Below are positions 1 through 8,525 of a stretch of DNA of 64,000 nt, in pieces. Origin of the DNA: Pelobacter seleniigenes DSM 18267 (GTDB taxonomy: Bacteria > Desulfobacterota > Desulfuromonadia > Desulfuromonadales > Geopsychrobacteraceae); NCBI RefSeq assembly GCF_000711225.1, contig NZ_JOMG01000002.1, positions 2,306,501 to 2,370,500 on the forward strand. Direction: 5' to 3'. How positions within the stretch are numbered: the stretch's first letter is position 1; the number at the start of each line of letters is the position of its first letter. The position numbers and the translations under genes are program-made. The notes under the pieces are model-generated. The model searched no databases and was not told where the DNA came from. It saw only the letters and a program-made list of their open reading frames with translations.

Positions 1-1
1 T

Positions 2-58
2 CAGTTGCCCAAACAGGTCGCTTTGGCGATTGATGTTGATCCGGTTGATATGTTGTAA
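2..58 (+). CDS. priA: C-terminal end of a gene cut by the window edge, probably PriA helicase
   Basis: Only the last 18 codons are present, in an open frame from base 2 to a TAA at 56-58. They encode a tail ending in VALAIDVDPVDML. The DVDP-hydrophobic ending is characteristic of the primosomal replication-restart helicase PriA, whose C terminus closes with a beta strand of this type. The identification rests on this short tail alone, so it is tentative. The stop lies 78 bases before the chosen mltA start on the same strand. Confidence 0.5.
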   Translation, partial: QLPKQVALAIDVDPVDML

Positions 59-136
59 TCGGTAGGGCGTTTTTCGCCTGGTGCAGGCGGAATGATTTCA
101 GCTGTTCGCAGCTTTCCATATAGCTTGAGTTCTATC

Positions 137-1330
137 ATGAAAAAATTGATCCTTCTTAGCGTTGTGCTGGTTGTGTTGGCTGGTTGCCTGGGTCCGGAAC
201 CGGAGCAGGGCCCTGTCAGCGCCGAGTTCAGCCCGTTGCTTCCGGTGTCCTGGGAGCAGGTGCAGGGCTGGTCCTATGATCAGCCGGCTGCGGCTTTCGG
301 GGCTTTTTTGAAAAGTTGCCGGGCGGTCGGCAAGCGCGCCCAATGGCAGCAGGTCTGTGCCGAAGCCGCCAGATTGGACCCGGTCACCGATGCCGAAGCG
401 CGGACCTACTTCGAAACCTATTTCCAGCCTTATCAGGTGCAGAATGAAGACGGCAGCAGCGCCGGCCTGATCACCGGCTACTACGGCCCGGAACTGGCCG
501 GCAGCCGGGTGCCGACCGAAGAATACCGCTATCCCATCTACCGCCAGCCTGACGATCTGCTGACCATCGACCTTTCGGCCGTTTATCCAGAGCTGGGCCG
601 TTACCGGCTGCGCGGGCGGATTGAGGGGAACCGGGTGGTGCCCTATTTCGACCGCGATGAAATCGACAACGGGGTGAATCCGCTGGCCGGCCAGGAGCTG
701 TTCTGGGTCAAGGACCCCGTCGACCTGTTTTTTCTGCACATCCAGGGCTCCGGGCGCATCCGTTTGCCTGACGGTGAGCGGGTGATGGTGAACTACGCCA
801 ATCAGAACGGCTATCCTTATCGCTCCATCGGGCGCCTGTTGCTTGATCGCGGCGAGATGACCAGCGACCAGATGTCGATGCAGAATATCCGTCGCTGGGT
901 TGCAGAGAACCCCGCTGCCGGGAAGGAGCTGCTGGCCGAGAACCCCAGTTATGTTTTTTTTCGCGAACTTCCCGACAGTTATCAATACCCTCCGGGCGCC
1001 TTGGGGGTGTCCTTGACGCCACTCCGCAGTCTGGCCGTCGACCCGCACGTGATTCCGCTGGGAGCGCCGGTGTTTCTTGCCACCACTTTTCCGGGCACCG
1101 ATTACCCACTGCAGCAGCTGATGGTCGCCCAGGATACCGGTGGCGCCATCAGCGGCCAGGTCAGGGCTGATTTTTTCTGGGGAATGGGGGATGATGCCGG
1201 CAAAGTCGCCGGGCAGATGAAGCAGCAGGGGCAACTCTGGGTTCTGCTGCCGAAAGAGGCTCCGCAGACCGAGCCGTTACAGAGTCGAACCGAGTCATCG
1301 TCGCAGCACAGGGAGACAGCAAGTGAGTGA
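137..1330 (+). CDS. mltA: Membrane-bound lytic murein transglycosylase A
   Basis: A 397-residue lipoprotein that cleaves the glycan strands of peptidoglycan, leaving 1,6-anhydro-muramic ends, at the periplasmic face of the outer membrane. The start at 137 is chosen over the upstream ATG at 92 because it begins directly with a lipoprotein signal (MKKLILLSVVLVVLAGC, lipobox Cys17). The MltA beta-barrel domain follows (GLITGYYGPELAGS near residue 110), and the C-terminal 3D domain has the expected aspartates in QDTGGAI (Asp333) and RADFFWG (Asp345). Length matches the family. The last codons overlap the following Nudix gene by 8 bases, which suggests translational coupling. Confidence 0.93.
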   Translation: MKKLILLSVVLVVLAGCLGPEPEQGPVSAEFSPLLPVSWEQVQGWSYDQPAAAFGAFLKSCRAVGKRAQWQQVCAEAARLDPVTDAEARTYFETYFQPYQVQNEDGSSAGLITGYYGPELAGSRVPTEEYRYPIYRQPDDLLTIDLSAVYPELGRYRLRGRIEGNRVVPYFDRDEIDNGVNPLAGQELFWVKDPVDLFFLHIQGSGRIRLPDGERVMVNYANQNGYPYRSIGRLLLDRGEMTSDQMSMQNIRRWVAENPAAGKELLAENPSYVFFRELPDSYQYPPGALGVSLTPLRSLAVDPHVIPLGAPVFLATTFPGTDYPLQQLMVAQDTGGAISGQVRADFFWGMGDDAGKVAGQMKQQGQLWVLLPKEAPQTEPLQSRTESSSQHRETASE

Positions 1331-1766
1331 TGAACAACCCAGACATGTCCTGGTGGTCAGCTGCCTGATCCGCAATGAAGCGGAGCAACTGCTGCTGGTC
1401 AAACATCATATCCGTGGCTGGGAACTGCCCCAGGGGCGAGTCGAAGAAGGGGAAAAACTGATTTTCGCCCTCAGTCGGGAAACCCTGGAAGAAACCGGGG
1501 TCACCATCAGCCATGCCCGGCTGGCCGTGATCTGGTCCAAGATTTCCGCGCCGGCCGCCGTGATTTTCTGCTTTACGGCGCGCTATGCTTCGGGGGAACT
1601 GACTCCCAGCGAAGAAACCCCTGCTGTGGAGTGGTGCACGGTTGAGGAAGCGCGCCGCCGGATCTGCCATCCGGTCAACCGTGATCGCTTCCTGGCGCTC
1701 ATGGAGCATGAAGGCGGGGTCCAGCTTCGCAGCTATCAGACCGGTCCGTATCGGGTCTTGAACTGA
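1323..1766 (+). CDS. Nudix hydrolase
   Basis: A 147-residue protein with a complete Nudix box, G-R-V-E-E-G-E followed seven residues later by RETLEETGV, which matches GX5EX7REUXEEXGU. Such enzymes hydrolyse nucleoside diphosphates linked to another group, using Mg2+ held by the box glutamates. The substrate cannot be told from sequence. The ELPQGRVEEGE context resembles the RppH / Ap4A-hydrolase-like branch, but that is only a similarity. Translation probably begins at the GTG at 1323 inside the last codons of mltA, the out-of-frame 8-base overlap being a reason to expect coupling. Confidence 0.85.
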   Translation: MSDEQPRHVLVVSCLIRNEAEQLLLVKHHIRGWELPQGRVEEGEKLIFALSRETLEETGVTISHARLAVIWSKISAPAAVIFCFTARYASGELTPSEETPAVEWCTVEEARRRICHPVNRDRFLALMEHEGGVQLRSYQTGPYRVLN

Positions 1767-1834
1767 CACTTCTCCCTCTCCTGGTGGCCCTCCCTGCTTT
1801 GTTCAAGAGCTGTTGGGCAGACGAGATGAAAGAT

Positions 1835-1871
1835 GCACCGGCCGACCCGAATAATTCGGGCCGGCCGGTGC
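1835..1871. terminator. Hairpin between convergent genes
   Basis: GCACCGGCC is repeated in inverse as GGCCGGTGC, with a longer stem running through GACCCGAAT/ATTCGGGCC with one wobble. It sits between the end of the Nudix gene (1766, plus) and the end of the FAD dehydrogenase (1887, minus). A T-run is missing, so it may be a weak or factor-assisted bidirectional terminator. Confidence 0.55.
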
Positions 1872-1886
1872 GGTATTGCAGGGTGG

Positions 1887-3284
1887 TTATTCTGCGCAGC
1901 TGAACACCTTGTCCGGGTTGAACCGGTTCGCTGGATCAAAGAGCCGTTTGATCTGCAACATCATGGCGTATTCCACGGGATCCTTATAGTGCTTCAGTTC
2001 GGCCGCTTTCAGCCGGCCGACGCCGTGCTCCGCCGCAATGGAGCCACCCATGCCGTGAACGATATCATGGACGATCCGGTTAAAGGCATGGTGCTGGGCG
2101 TTGAAGTCCGCAGCCGGCATGTCTTTGGGCTGGGTCAGGTTGAAATGGACATTGCCGTCGCCGGCATGCCCGTAGCCGCAGACAAACACACTGGGCAGAT
2201 GGGCCAGCACCTGCCGGGTGGCCTCGACCATGAAGTCGGCCAGGCGGTTGAGGGGTAACGAAACATCATGCTTGATGGAAGCGCCGGCCGCGGTCTGGGC
2301 TTCGGAGATGGCATGGCGCACCGCCCACAGGGCACTGGCTTCCGCCGCGTTGGCAGCGCAACGGGCCGGGCAGTTCAACTCGCTCAACAGGTTTTGCAGC
2401 GGGGTCTGCAGATCCAGTCCCGGATCGGTGGCGTTCAGTTCGATGAGGCCGTACCAGGGATGGCGCTCGGGGAATGGCTCCAAGAGGGAACTGTCAAAGG
2501 CATGAACAAGGTCGATGGCGTTGCGTGGAATGATCTCGAAACCGGCCAGGTGATCGGCAAAGCGGTTGCGTACCGTGACGAACAGCTCCATCAGTTCATG
2601 AATGCCGGGAGCGGCAACCATGGCGGTGACCCTGACTTTTGGGTAAGGGAACAGCTTGAGAGTCGCCGCAGTAATCACTCCGAGGGTTCCTTCCGCACCT
2701 ATGAACAGGTGCTTGAGGTCATAGCCGGCGTTGTCTTTGCGCAGGCCGCGCAGGCCACGCCAGATATCCCCCGAAGGTAACACCACTTCCAGTCCCAGGA
2801 CCAGGTCACGGGTATTGCCGTAGCGGACCACGTTCAGTCCGCCGAGGTTGGTGGACAGGTTGCCGCCCAACTGGCACTCTTTTTCGGACGGGCAGCTCAG
2901 GGTGAACATGAGATCTTCGGCTTTGGCCGCCGCCTGCAGGTCGGCCATGATGCAGCCTGCTTCGGCGGTGATGGTGCCGTTGAGCGGATCGATTTCACGG
3001 ATCTTGTTCATCCGCCCCATGTTGAGCAAAATTCCGCCGTCGGCGACGGCTCCGCCGCATAGCCCGGTATTGCCGGACTGGGGCGTAATGGTGACCTGAT
3101 GCCTGGCGCAGCATTTAACAACTGCCGCCACCTCTTCGGCCGAGGTCGGTCGGACCACGGCGCAGCTGACGCCCTGATAAAGGCCACGATTCTCTTTAAG
3201 AAAGGGGGCTATCTCGGCACTCTCTAGTAACAGCCCCTCCGGGCCGAGCAAGGTTTTAAGTTCCTGGATAAATGCTTCACTCAT
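1887..3284 (-). CDS. FAD-linked D-2-hydroxyacid dehydrogenase (GlcD / D-2-hydroxyglutarate dehydrogenase type)
   Basis: A 465-residue enzyme that oxidises a D-2-hydroxyacid such as D-lactate, glycolate or D-2-hydroxyglutarate, with electrons passing to FAD. The PCMH-type FAD domain occupies about residues 35-215 (PQSGNTGLCGG, the pyrophosphate-binding loop; CQLGGNLSTNLGG). The C-terminal substrate domain carries the metal/substrate signature GYGHAGDGNVHFN and the closing ECHGVG-like GSIAAEHGVGRLK, both typical of this family. The start has a strong ribosome site (AAGGAG). It is divergent from a GntR/FCD regulator 190 bases away, the arrangement seen for lld and glc systems. No companion GlcE/GlcF or LldEFG subunits are adjacent, so it may act alone. 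The exact substrate is not decided. Confidence 0.88.
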   Translation of the reverse strand: MSEAFIQELKTLLGPEGLLLESAEIAPFLKENRGLYQGVSCAVVRPTSAEEVAAVVKCCARHQVTITPQSGNTGLCGGAVADGGILLNMGRMNKIREIDPLNGTITAEAGCIMADLQAAAKAEDLMFTLSCPSEKECQLGGNLSTNLGGLNVVRYGNTRDLVLGLEVVLPSGDIWRGLRGLRKDNAGYDLKHLFIGAEGTLGVITAATLKLFPYPKVRVTAMVAAPGIHELMELFVTVRNRFADHLAGFEIIPRNAIDLVHAFDSSLLEPFPERHPWYGLIELNATDPGLDLQTPLQNLLSELNCPARCAANAAEASALWAVRHAISEAQTAAGASIKHDVSLPLNRLADFMVEATRQVLAHLPSVFVCGYGHAGDGNVHFNLTQPKDMPAADFNAQHHAFNRIVHDIVHGMGGSIAAEHGVGRLKAAELKHYKDPVEYAMMLQIKRLFDPANRFNPDKVFSCAE

Positions 3285-3389
3285 GACTGGAAAACTCCTT
3301 TTGACGGGGGTGGAACAGATTCTTTCCGGCTAGGGGGGGGGACGAATGAAAAAGGCCAACCCTCTGATGCTCTGTTCCGATCTGGAAAA

Positions 3390-3401
3390 CTAATATGTTA
3401 G
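3390..3401. promoter_or_regulatory. Small palindrome in the divergent regulator/dehydrogenase gap
   Basis: CTAATATGTTAG (arms CTAA/TTAG) lies in the 190-base gap between the FAD dehydrogenase and the GntR gene. It is short and AT-rich. GntR-family proteins usually bind short palindromes in such divergent gaps, so it is a candidate operator, but chance occurrence is quite possible. Confidence 0.3.
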
Positions 3402-3474
3402 ATATGAAGACTTGTGTCAATCCGAAATTCGTACTACCGTATGGAAAAAAACCACACCTATGCCGAGGATCTCG

Positions 3475-4185
3475 ATGAAAGCACTGAAACGCACTCAAAG
3501 CCTGACTGAGCGGGCTTATGCAACGTTGCGCAAAGCCATTATAAACGCCGACTTCATGTTGGGGGAGCCGCTCTCGGAAACCTTGCTGGCCGCGTCCCTC
3601 GGGATCAGCAAGTCTCCGGTGCGGGAGGCCCTGGCGCAGCTGAAAGCGGAGGGGCTGGTGACGATCATTCCGCAAAAGGGCACCTTCGTGTTCACCCTGA
3701 CCCCGAAAGAGCTTATCGATCTCATCCAGATGCGCTATATCCTTGAGTCCGCCGCCCTGAGGCTGGCTTTTGAACGCTGTCACGCCGAGCTGGTCGGGCG
3801 GTTGCGGCAGACTCTGCAGGCCATGCAGAGGCATCTGGAGCATGATGAGCAGGATCTCTATCTGCAGTTGGACGCTGTCTTTCATGATGTCCCCTTCGAG
3901 CTCTGCGCCAACGACTACCTGCGTGATGCCCATCAGCGTCAGATCGCCGGCAAACAGGCGGCTTTGCGCCTGCGCAGCGCCAGACAGCCGAAACATACCG
4001 AGAAGACCTTTGCGCATCATCGCCGACTGGTGGAACTCCTGGAGCAGGGTGGGCTCGAGGAAGCGTTACAGCTGCTGGCCGCGCATTTTTCAACCTCGGA
4101 AAAATTCTATATTGACAACCTGAATAAAATGGCGGTCTCTACCGCCTCTTCCACCCGCAAGGCCAGGCTGCTGAAAGAGGGTTGA
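3475..4185 (+). CDS. GntR-family regulator with FCD effector domain
   Basis: A 236-residue repressor-type protein. The N-terminal winged helix (about residues 5-75) contains the GntR signature SETLLAASLGISKSPVREALAQLKAEGLV; the C-terminal FCD all-helical domain (about 85-215) supplies the effector pocket. The start at 3475 is preferred to earlier in-frame TTG/ATG codons (3412, 3460) because GAGGA stands seven bases before it. Proteins of this subfamily (LldR, GlcC, PdhR) sense 2-hydroxyacids or pyruvate. It lies between a hydroxyacid dehydrogenase and the pyruvate dehydrogenase operon and could plausibly control either or both. Confidence 0.88.
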   Translation: MKALKRTQSLTERAYATLRKAIINADFMLGEPLSETLLAASLGISKSPVREALAQLKAEGLVTIIPQKGTFVFTLTPKELIDLIQMRYILESAALRLAFERCHAELVGRLRQTLQAMQRHLEHDEQDLYLQLDAVFHDVPFELCANDYLRDAHQRQIAGKQAALRLRSARQPKHTEKTFAHHRRLVELLEQGGLEEALQLLAAHFSTSEKFYIDNLNKMAVSTASSTRKARLLKEG

Positions 4186-4378
4186 AATACCCCTGGCGGC
4201 GACCGGCGGAGCGCGTCGCGGCACGTTCCCAGTTTGTTGCTACAGCGAAAACACCCAAAGAATACAGGATATTGTGTGAACTGGACCGGTGGATTTTTTT
4301 TCTGGATGAGGGGCGTTTTTTTCTCCCCGGTTCATGTCTTGTTGGAAAAAGTTGTGTATTATTGAAACTCGGCACCGA

Positions 4379-4396
4379 TGAATCAGTGTTGATTCA
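4379..4396. promoter_or_regulatory. 18-bp palindrome in the aceE leader, candidate operator
   Basis: TGAATCA GTGT TGATTCA has perfect 7-bp arms, 28 bases before the aceE start. A TATTAT hexamer at 4357-4362 could be the -10 of the operon promoter, which would put the palindrome just after the transcription start, a typical repressor position. The GntR/FCD protein encoded immediately upstream is the obvious candidate ligand. The sequence is not the E. coli PdhR consensus. Confidence 0.45.
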
Positions 4397-4423
4397 GCTC
4401 GAACCTCAAAGGAGTTTTGATAT

Positions 4424-7108
4424 ATGACCGACAAGAACGAGCGAAAAACAGCAGAGTTTATTGAAATTGAGAATCAGGAGTGGCGGGAATCGCTGGACTA
4501 TGTCCTCAAAGAGCAGGGCCCAGAACGGGTCAGACAGCTCCTTCGCCAGTTGCAGGTGCGCGCCCAGGAACAGGGGGTCAGTATCCCCTTTACCGCCAAT
4601 ACTCCCTATATCAATACCATCCCGGCCAGCCAACAGCCGGTGTTCCCCGGCAACCGCGAAATTGAGCGGCGCATCAAATCGATCATCCGCTGGAACGCCA
4701 TGGCCATGGTAGTGCGGGCCAACCGCGAATCCTCCGGGATCGGTGGGCACATTTCGACCTTTGCTTCGGTCGCGACTCTCTGGGAGATCGGTTTCAACCA
4801 CTTCTGGCGCGGCCGCACCGACGATTTTCTCGGTGATATGGTCTATTTCCAGGGGCATGCCGCTCCCGGCGTCTATTCCCGAGCCTATCTGGAGGGGCGG
4901 TTGTCCGAACAGGATCTGGAACATTTTCGCCGCGAACTGGGTCCCCACGGGGGACTGTCGTCCTATCCCCATCCGTTTCTGATGCCGAACTTCTGGGAAT
5001 TCCCGACCGTTTCCATGGGACTGACGGCGATTACCGCGATTTATCAGGCCCGCTTTAATCACTATCTGGTCGATCGGGGGTTGCGGAAACGGAGCGGCCG
5101 CAAGGTCTGGGCCATGCTTGGCGACGGGGAGATGGATGAGCCGGAATCTCTCGGCGCTATTACTCTGGCGTCCAGGGAAAAACTGGATAACCTGATCTTT
5201 GTCGTCAACTGCAACCTGCAGCGTCTTGACGGGCCGGTGCGCGGCAACGGCAAGGTGGTGCAGGAGCTGGAGGCTGCTTTCCGCGGGGCGGGCTGGAACG
5301 TTATCAAGGTGCTCTGGAGCGGTGACTGGGATCCGTTGCTGGATGCCGATGAGAAAGGCCTGCTGGTCAAGCGGATGGATGAGGTCCTGGACGGCGAGAT
5401 GCAGCGTTATACGCCCAATAACGGCGCCCATATCCGCAAGGACTTTTTCGGCAAAGACCCGGAACTGCTGGAGATGGTCAAACAATACAGCGACGAACGC
5501 CTCGGTGCCCTCAAGCGCGGCGGGCATGATCCGGTCAAGGTCTATGCCGCCTTCAAAGCCGCCTATGAACACAAAGGCTCACCGACGGTGATCCTGGCCC
5601 AGACCATCAAGGGCTACGGCCTCGGCGAAGCCGGCGAAGGGAAAAATATCACCCACTCCCAGAAGAAACTGAACGAGGAAGAACTGAAAGAATTCCGGAC
5701 CCGTTTCAATATCCCCATCAGCGATGACGATATCGCCAAGGCCCCCTTTTACAAGCCTGACGAAGACAGTCCTGAAATCCGCTATTTGAAAGAACGGCGT
5801 CAAGCTTTGGGCGGGTCGCTGCCGCGGCGGTTCGATGGCAGCCGCCCCATGGCCTGCCAGACCGACTGGCTGGTGCAGGAATACCTCGGTGGTTCCGGTG
5901 ACCGGGAACTGGCGACGACTATGGCCTTTGTCCACCTGCTCGCCAAACTGCTCAAGGATGACGAAGTGGGCAAGCTGATCGTCCCCATCGTCCCGGATGA
6001 AGCCCGGACTTTCGGTATGGAGTCGTTGTTCCGCCAGGCCGGTATCTACAGCCATGCCGGACAATTGTACGAGCCGGTCGACAAGAGCAGCCTGCTCTAT
6101 TACAACGAACGGAAAACCGGTGCGATCCTCGAAGAAGGCCTCAGCGAAGCGGGCTCCATGGCCAGCTTCATTGCCGCCGGCACCGCCTATTCCAACAACC
6201 AGGTGCAGACCATTCCGTTTTATGCCTTTTATTCCATGTTTGGCTTCCAGCGGGTCGGCGATCTGATCTGGCAGGCCTGCGACTGCCGTGCCCGCGGCTT
6301 CCTGGTCGGCGCGACCGCCGGACGCACCACCCTGGCCGGAGAAGGGCTGCAGCATCAGGACGGGCACAGTCATGTCCTGGCCCTGGCCCCGACCAAGATC
6401 AAAGCCTACGATCCGGCTTTCGCTTTTGAACTGGCGCTGATCGTTCAGGAAGGGCTCAACCGGATGTACTGTCACCAGGAAGACCTGATCTATTACCTGA
6501 CTGTGACCAACGAGACTTACCGGATGCCGGCGATGCCCAAGGATAAAGATGTCAAGGAAGGCGTTCTGAAAGGGATGTATCGCTTCAGTAAAGGCAAGCA
6601 GAAAAAAGGCCAGCCCAAGGTTCATCTCCTCGGCAGCGGTTCCATCCTTAACGAGGCGATTGAAGCCCAGCAGTTGCTGGCAGAGAAGTTTGCGATCAGT
6701 GCTGATGTCTGGAGTGTGACCAGCTATAAGGAGATCTATCAGAATGCTGTTGAAGCCGAGCGCTGGAACCTGCTGCACCCGCAGGAAACGCCGCGCAAGC
6801 CTTACCTGCAGCAATTGCTGGAGAAAGAGGAGGGAATCTTCATTGCTGCGTCGGATTACATGAAAGTGTTGCCCGCGTCCATTGCCCAATGGCTGCCCGG
6901 CCCGCTGCATTGTCTGGGCACCGACGGCTTCGGCCGCAGCGACGGACGCAAAGAACTGCGCGATTTCTTTGAAGTCGATGCCCGTTATATCGCCACGGCG
7001 GCACTCTACCAGCTGGCCCGGGCAGGGCAGGGCTCGCAGGATGACGTTGCCCGGGCGATCAAAGAGTTTGCGATTAATCCAGAAAAATTGAACCCGCATC
7101 AGGACTAG
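4424..7108 (+). CDS. aceE: Pyruvate dehydrogenase E1 component (homodimeric)
   Basis: An 894-residue thiamine-diphosphate enzyme that decarboxylates pyruvate and reductively acetylates the lipoyl groups of E2. Length and sequence match the single-chain AceE type of proteobacteria, not the alpha2beta2 type. The thiamine-binding motif GDGEMDEPES is at residues 233-242 with the following NCNLQRLDGPV segment at about 262; the Mg2+/ThDP fold continues through the transketolase-like middle and C-terminal domains. AAAGGAG stands before the ATG. It is the first gene of an aceE-aceF-lpdA operon, with aceF starting only 9 bases after its stop. Confidence 0.97.
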   Translation: MTDKNERKTAEFIEIENQEWRESLDYVLKEQGPERVRQLLRQLQVRAQEQGVSIPFTANTPYINTIPASQQPVFPGNREIERRIKSIIRWNAMAMVVRANRESSGIGGHISTFASVATLWEIGFNHFWRGRTDDFLGDMVYFQGHAAPGVYSRAYLEGRLSEQDLEHFRRELGPHGGLSSYPHPFLMPNFWEFPTVSMGLTAITAIYQARFNHYLVDRGLRKRSGRKVWAMLGDGEMDEPESLGAITLASREKLDNLIFVVNCNLQRLDGPVRGNGKVVQELEAAFRGAGWNVIKVLWSGDWDPLLDADEKGLLVKRMDEVLDGEMQRYTPNNGAHIRKDFFGKDPELLEMVKQYSDERLGALKRGGHDPVKVYAAFKAAYEHKGSPTVILAQTIKGYGLGEAGEGKNITHSQKKLNEEELKEFRTRFNIPISDDDIAKAPFYKPDEDSPEIRYLKERRQALGGSLPRRFDGSRPMACQTDWLVQEYLGGSGDRELATTMAFVHLLAKLLKDDEVGKLIVPIVPDEARTFGMESLFRQAGIYSHAGQLYEPVDKSSLLYYNERKTGAILEEGLSEAGSMASFIAAGTAYSNNQVQTIPFYAFYSMFGFQRVGDLIWQACDCRARGFLVGATAGRTTLAGEGLQHQDGHSHVLALAPTKIKAYDPAFAFELALIVQEGLNRMYCHQEDLIYYLTVTNETYRMPAMPKDKDVKEGVLKGMYRFSKGKQKKGQPKVHLLGSGSILNEAIEAQQLLAEKFAISADVWSVTSYKEIYQNAVEAERWNLLHPQETPRKPYLQQLLEKEEGIFIAASDYMKVLPASIAQWLPGPLHCLGTDGFGRSDGRKELRDFFEVDARYIATAALYQLARAGQGSQDDVARAIKEFAINPEKLNPHQD

Positions 7109-7117
7109 AGGTTTGTT

Positions 7118-8464
7118 ATGTCATTAGAGGTTGTAGTTCCGGAAGTTTCCGAAGGCGTGACCCAGGGCACCGTGGTTTCCATTGCCGTTGCTGTCGGCGA
7201 CGAGGTGGAGGCGGATCAGACCCTGCTTGAACTGGAAACCGATAAGGCTGTGGTTGCCATCCCGTCCCCCAGCGCTGGCAAGGTCAAGGAAATCCGTGTC
7301 GCAGAAGGGGATACCGCTGAGGTCGGCGCAGTGATTGCGGTCCTTGAAGACAGCGGCGCCGCTTCGGCCCCGGACAAAGAGCCGGAGCAGGAGGACGCGC
7401 CGACGGCAACAGAACAGAGTGCTGCAGAGCAGCCCCAGGCTGAGGAGCCGCAGCAGAAGACCGCTGCCGCTCCCCCGACCCAAACCGCCGCAGCGCAACC
7501 GGCGACCAAGGCTGAGGTTGATCTGCACAGTGTCCGCCGCAACGAGTTGGTTGCCCCAGCGGCGCCGTCGGTCCGCCGGATCGCCCGCGAGCTGGGAGTC
7601 GATATCTATCAGGTCCAGGGCTCCGGTCCCGGTGGCCGCATCAGTGAAGACGATGTGCGTGCTTTTGTGCGTCAGTCGATGCAGCAGTTGACCGGTGGCG
7701 GGCAGGCCGTTTCAGCGGCCGAGTTCCGCGGCCTGCATGCGCAGCGGACGCTGCCCGATTTCAGCAAATGGGGGGAGGTCTCCCGTGAGTCCCTCAGCAA
7801 AATTCGCGAAATCACCGCCGATGCCATGGGTTACGCCTGGTCGACCATTCCCATGGTCACCCAGTACGACAAGGCCCGCATCGATGATCTGGAAGCCTTC
7901 CGTACCCGCTATAATAAGGAGTCGGCCACGGAGGTCAAGCTGACTATGACCGCCATCCTGGTCAAGGTCTGCGCTGTCGCCCTCAAGGCGTTTCCCCATT
8001 TCAACAGCAGTTTGGATCTGGCGGCCAAGGAGCTGGTTCTCAAGCAATACGTGCATATCGGGGTGGCTGTGGATACGCCCAACGGCCTGATGGTTCCGGT
8101 GATTCAGGATGCCGACCAGAAAGGGATTGTTGCTATTGCTGAAGATCTTAGTGAGTTGGCTGCAAAAACCCGCGAACGCAAGGTCTCTCCAGCCGAGCTG
8201 GAAGGGGGAACTTTCACCATCAGTAACCTTGGTGGGATCGGTGGAACCGCCTTTACGCCTATTGTCTATGCCCCCCAGGTGGCCATCCTCGGGGTTTCCC
8301 GGACGGCCATTGAGCCGGTCTGGAATGGCCAGGAATTTGTCCCCGGCCAACTGATGCCGCTCTCCCTGACCTATGATCATCGGGTCATCGACGGGGCTGA
8401 CGGTGCGCGTTTCCTGCGTTTTATCTGTGCTGCGCTGGAACAGCCGCTCAAGCTGTTGATGTAG
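7118..8464 (+). CDS. aceF: Dihydrolipoamide acetyltransferase (E2)
   Basis: A 448-residue E2 core protein that transfers the acetyl group from lipoyl-lysine to CoA. It has a single N-terminal lipoyl domain (residues 1-78, lipoylated Lys43 in ETDKAVVAIP), an Ala/Pro/Gln-rich linker (about 85-140), the peripheral subunit-binding domain (about 147-185, SVRRIARELGVD...GGRISEDDV) and the catalytic domain ending with the CAT-like DHRVIDG motif (His421, Asp425). E. coli AceF has three lipoyl domains; here the E3 partner carries a second one. It sits between aceE and lpdA in the same operon. Confidence 0.96.
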   Translation: MSLEVVVPEVSEGVTQGTVVSIAVAVGDEVEADQTLLELETDKAVVAIPSPSAGKVKEIRVAEGDTAEVGAVIAVLEDSGAASAPDKEPEQEDAPTATEQSAAEQPQAEEPQQKTAAAPPTQTAAAQPATKAEVDLHSVRRNELVAPAAPSVRRIARELGVDIYQVQGSGPGGRISEDDVRAFVRQSMQQLTGGGQAVSAAEFRGLHAQRTLPDFSKWGEVSRESLSKIREITADAMGYAWSTIPMVTQYDKARIDDLEAFRTRYNKESATEVKLTMTAILVKVCAVALKAFPHFNSSLDLAAKELVLKQYVHIGVAVDTPNGLMVPVIQDADQKGIVAIAEDLSELAAKTRERKVSPAELEGGTFTISNLGGIGGTAFTPIVYAPQVAILGVSRTAIEPVWNGQEFVPGQLMPLSLTYDHRVIDGADGARFLRFICAALEQPLKLLM

Positions 8465-8525
8465 GGTTGAAAGAGCCTGGGAGATTTTTAAACACTTGCT
8501 TAACTTGCGAGAATAGAGGTTTGTT

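Noticed and set aside
98-1234. 378-residue frame on the minus strand opposite mltA
   Set aside because: Shadow of the real gene: no family motifs, low-complexity composition and complete overlap with mltA, whose lipobox and domains are clear.
5579-7099. 506-residue minus frame inside aceE
   Set aside because: Antisense open frame caused by the GC-rich codon pattern; aceE is unmistakable on the plus strand.
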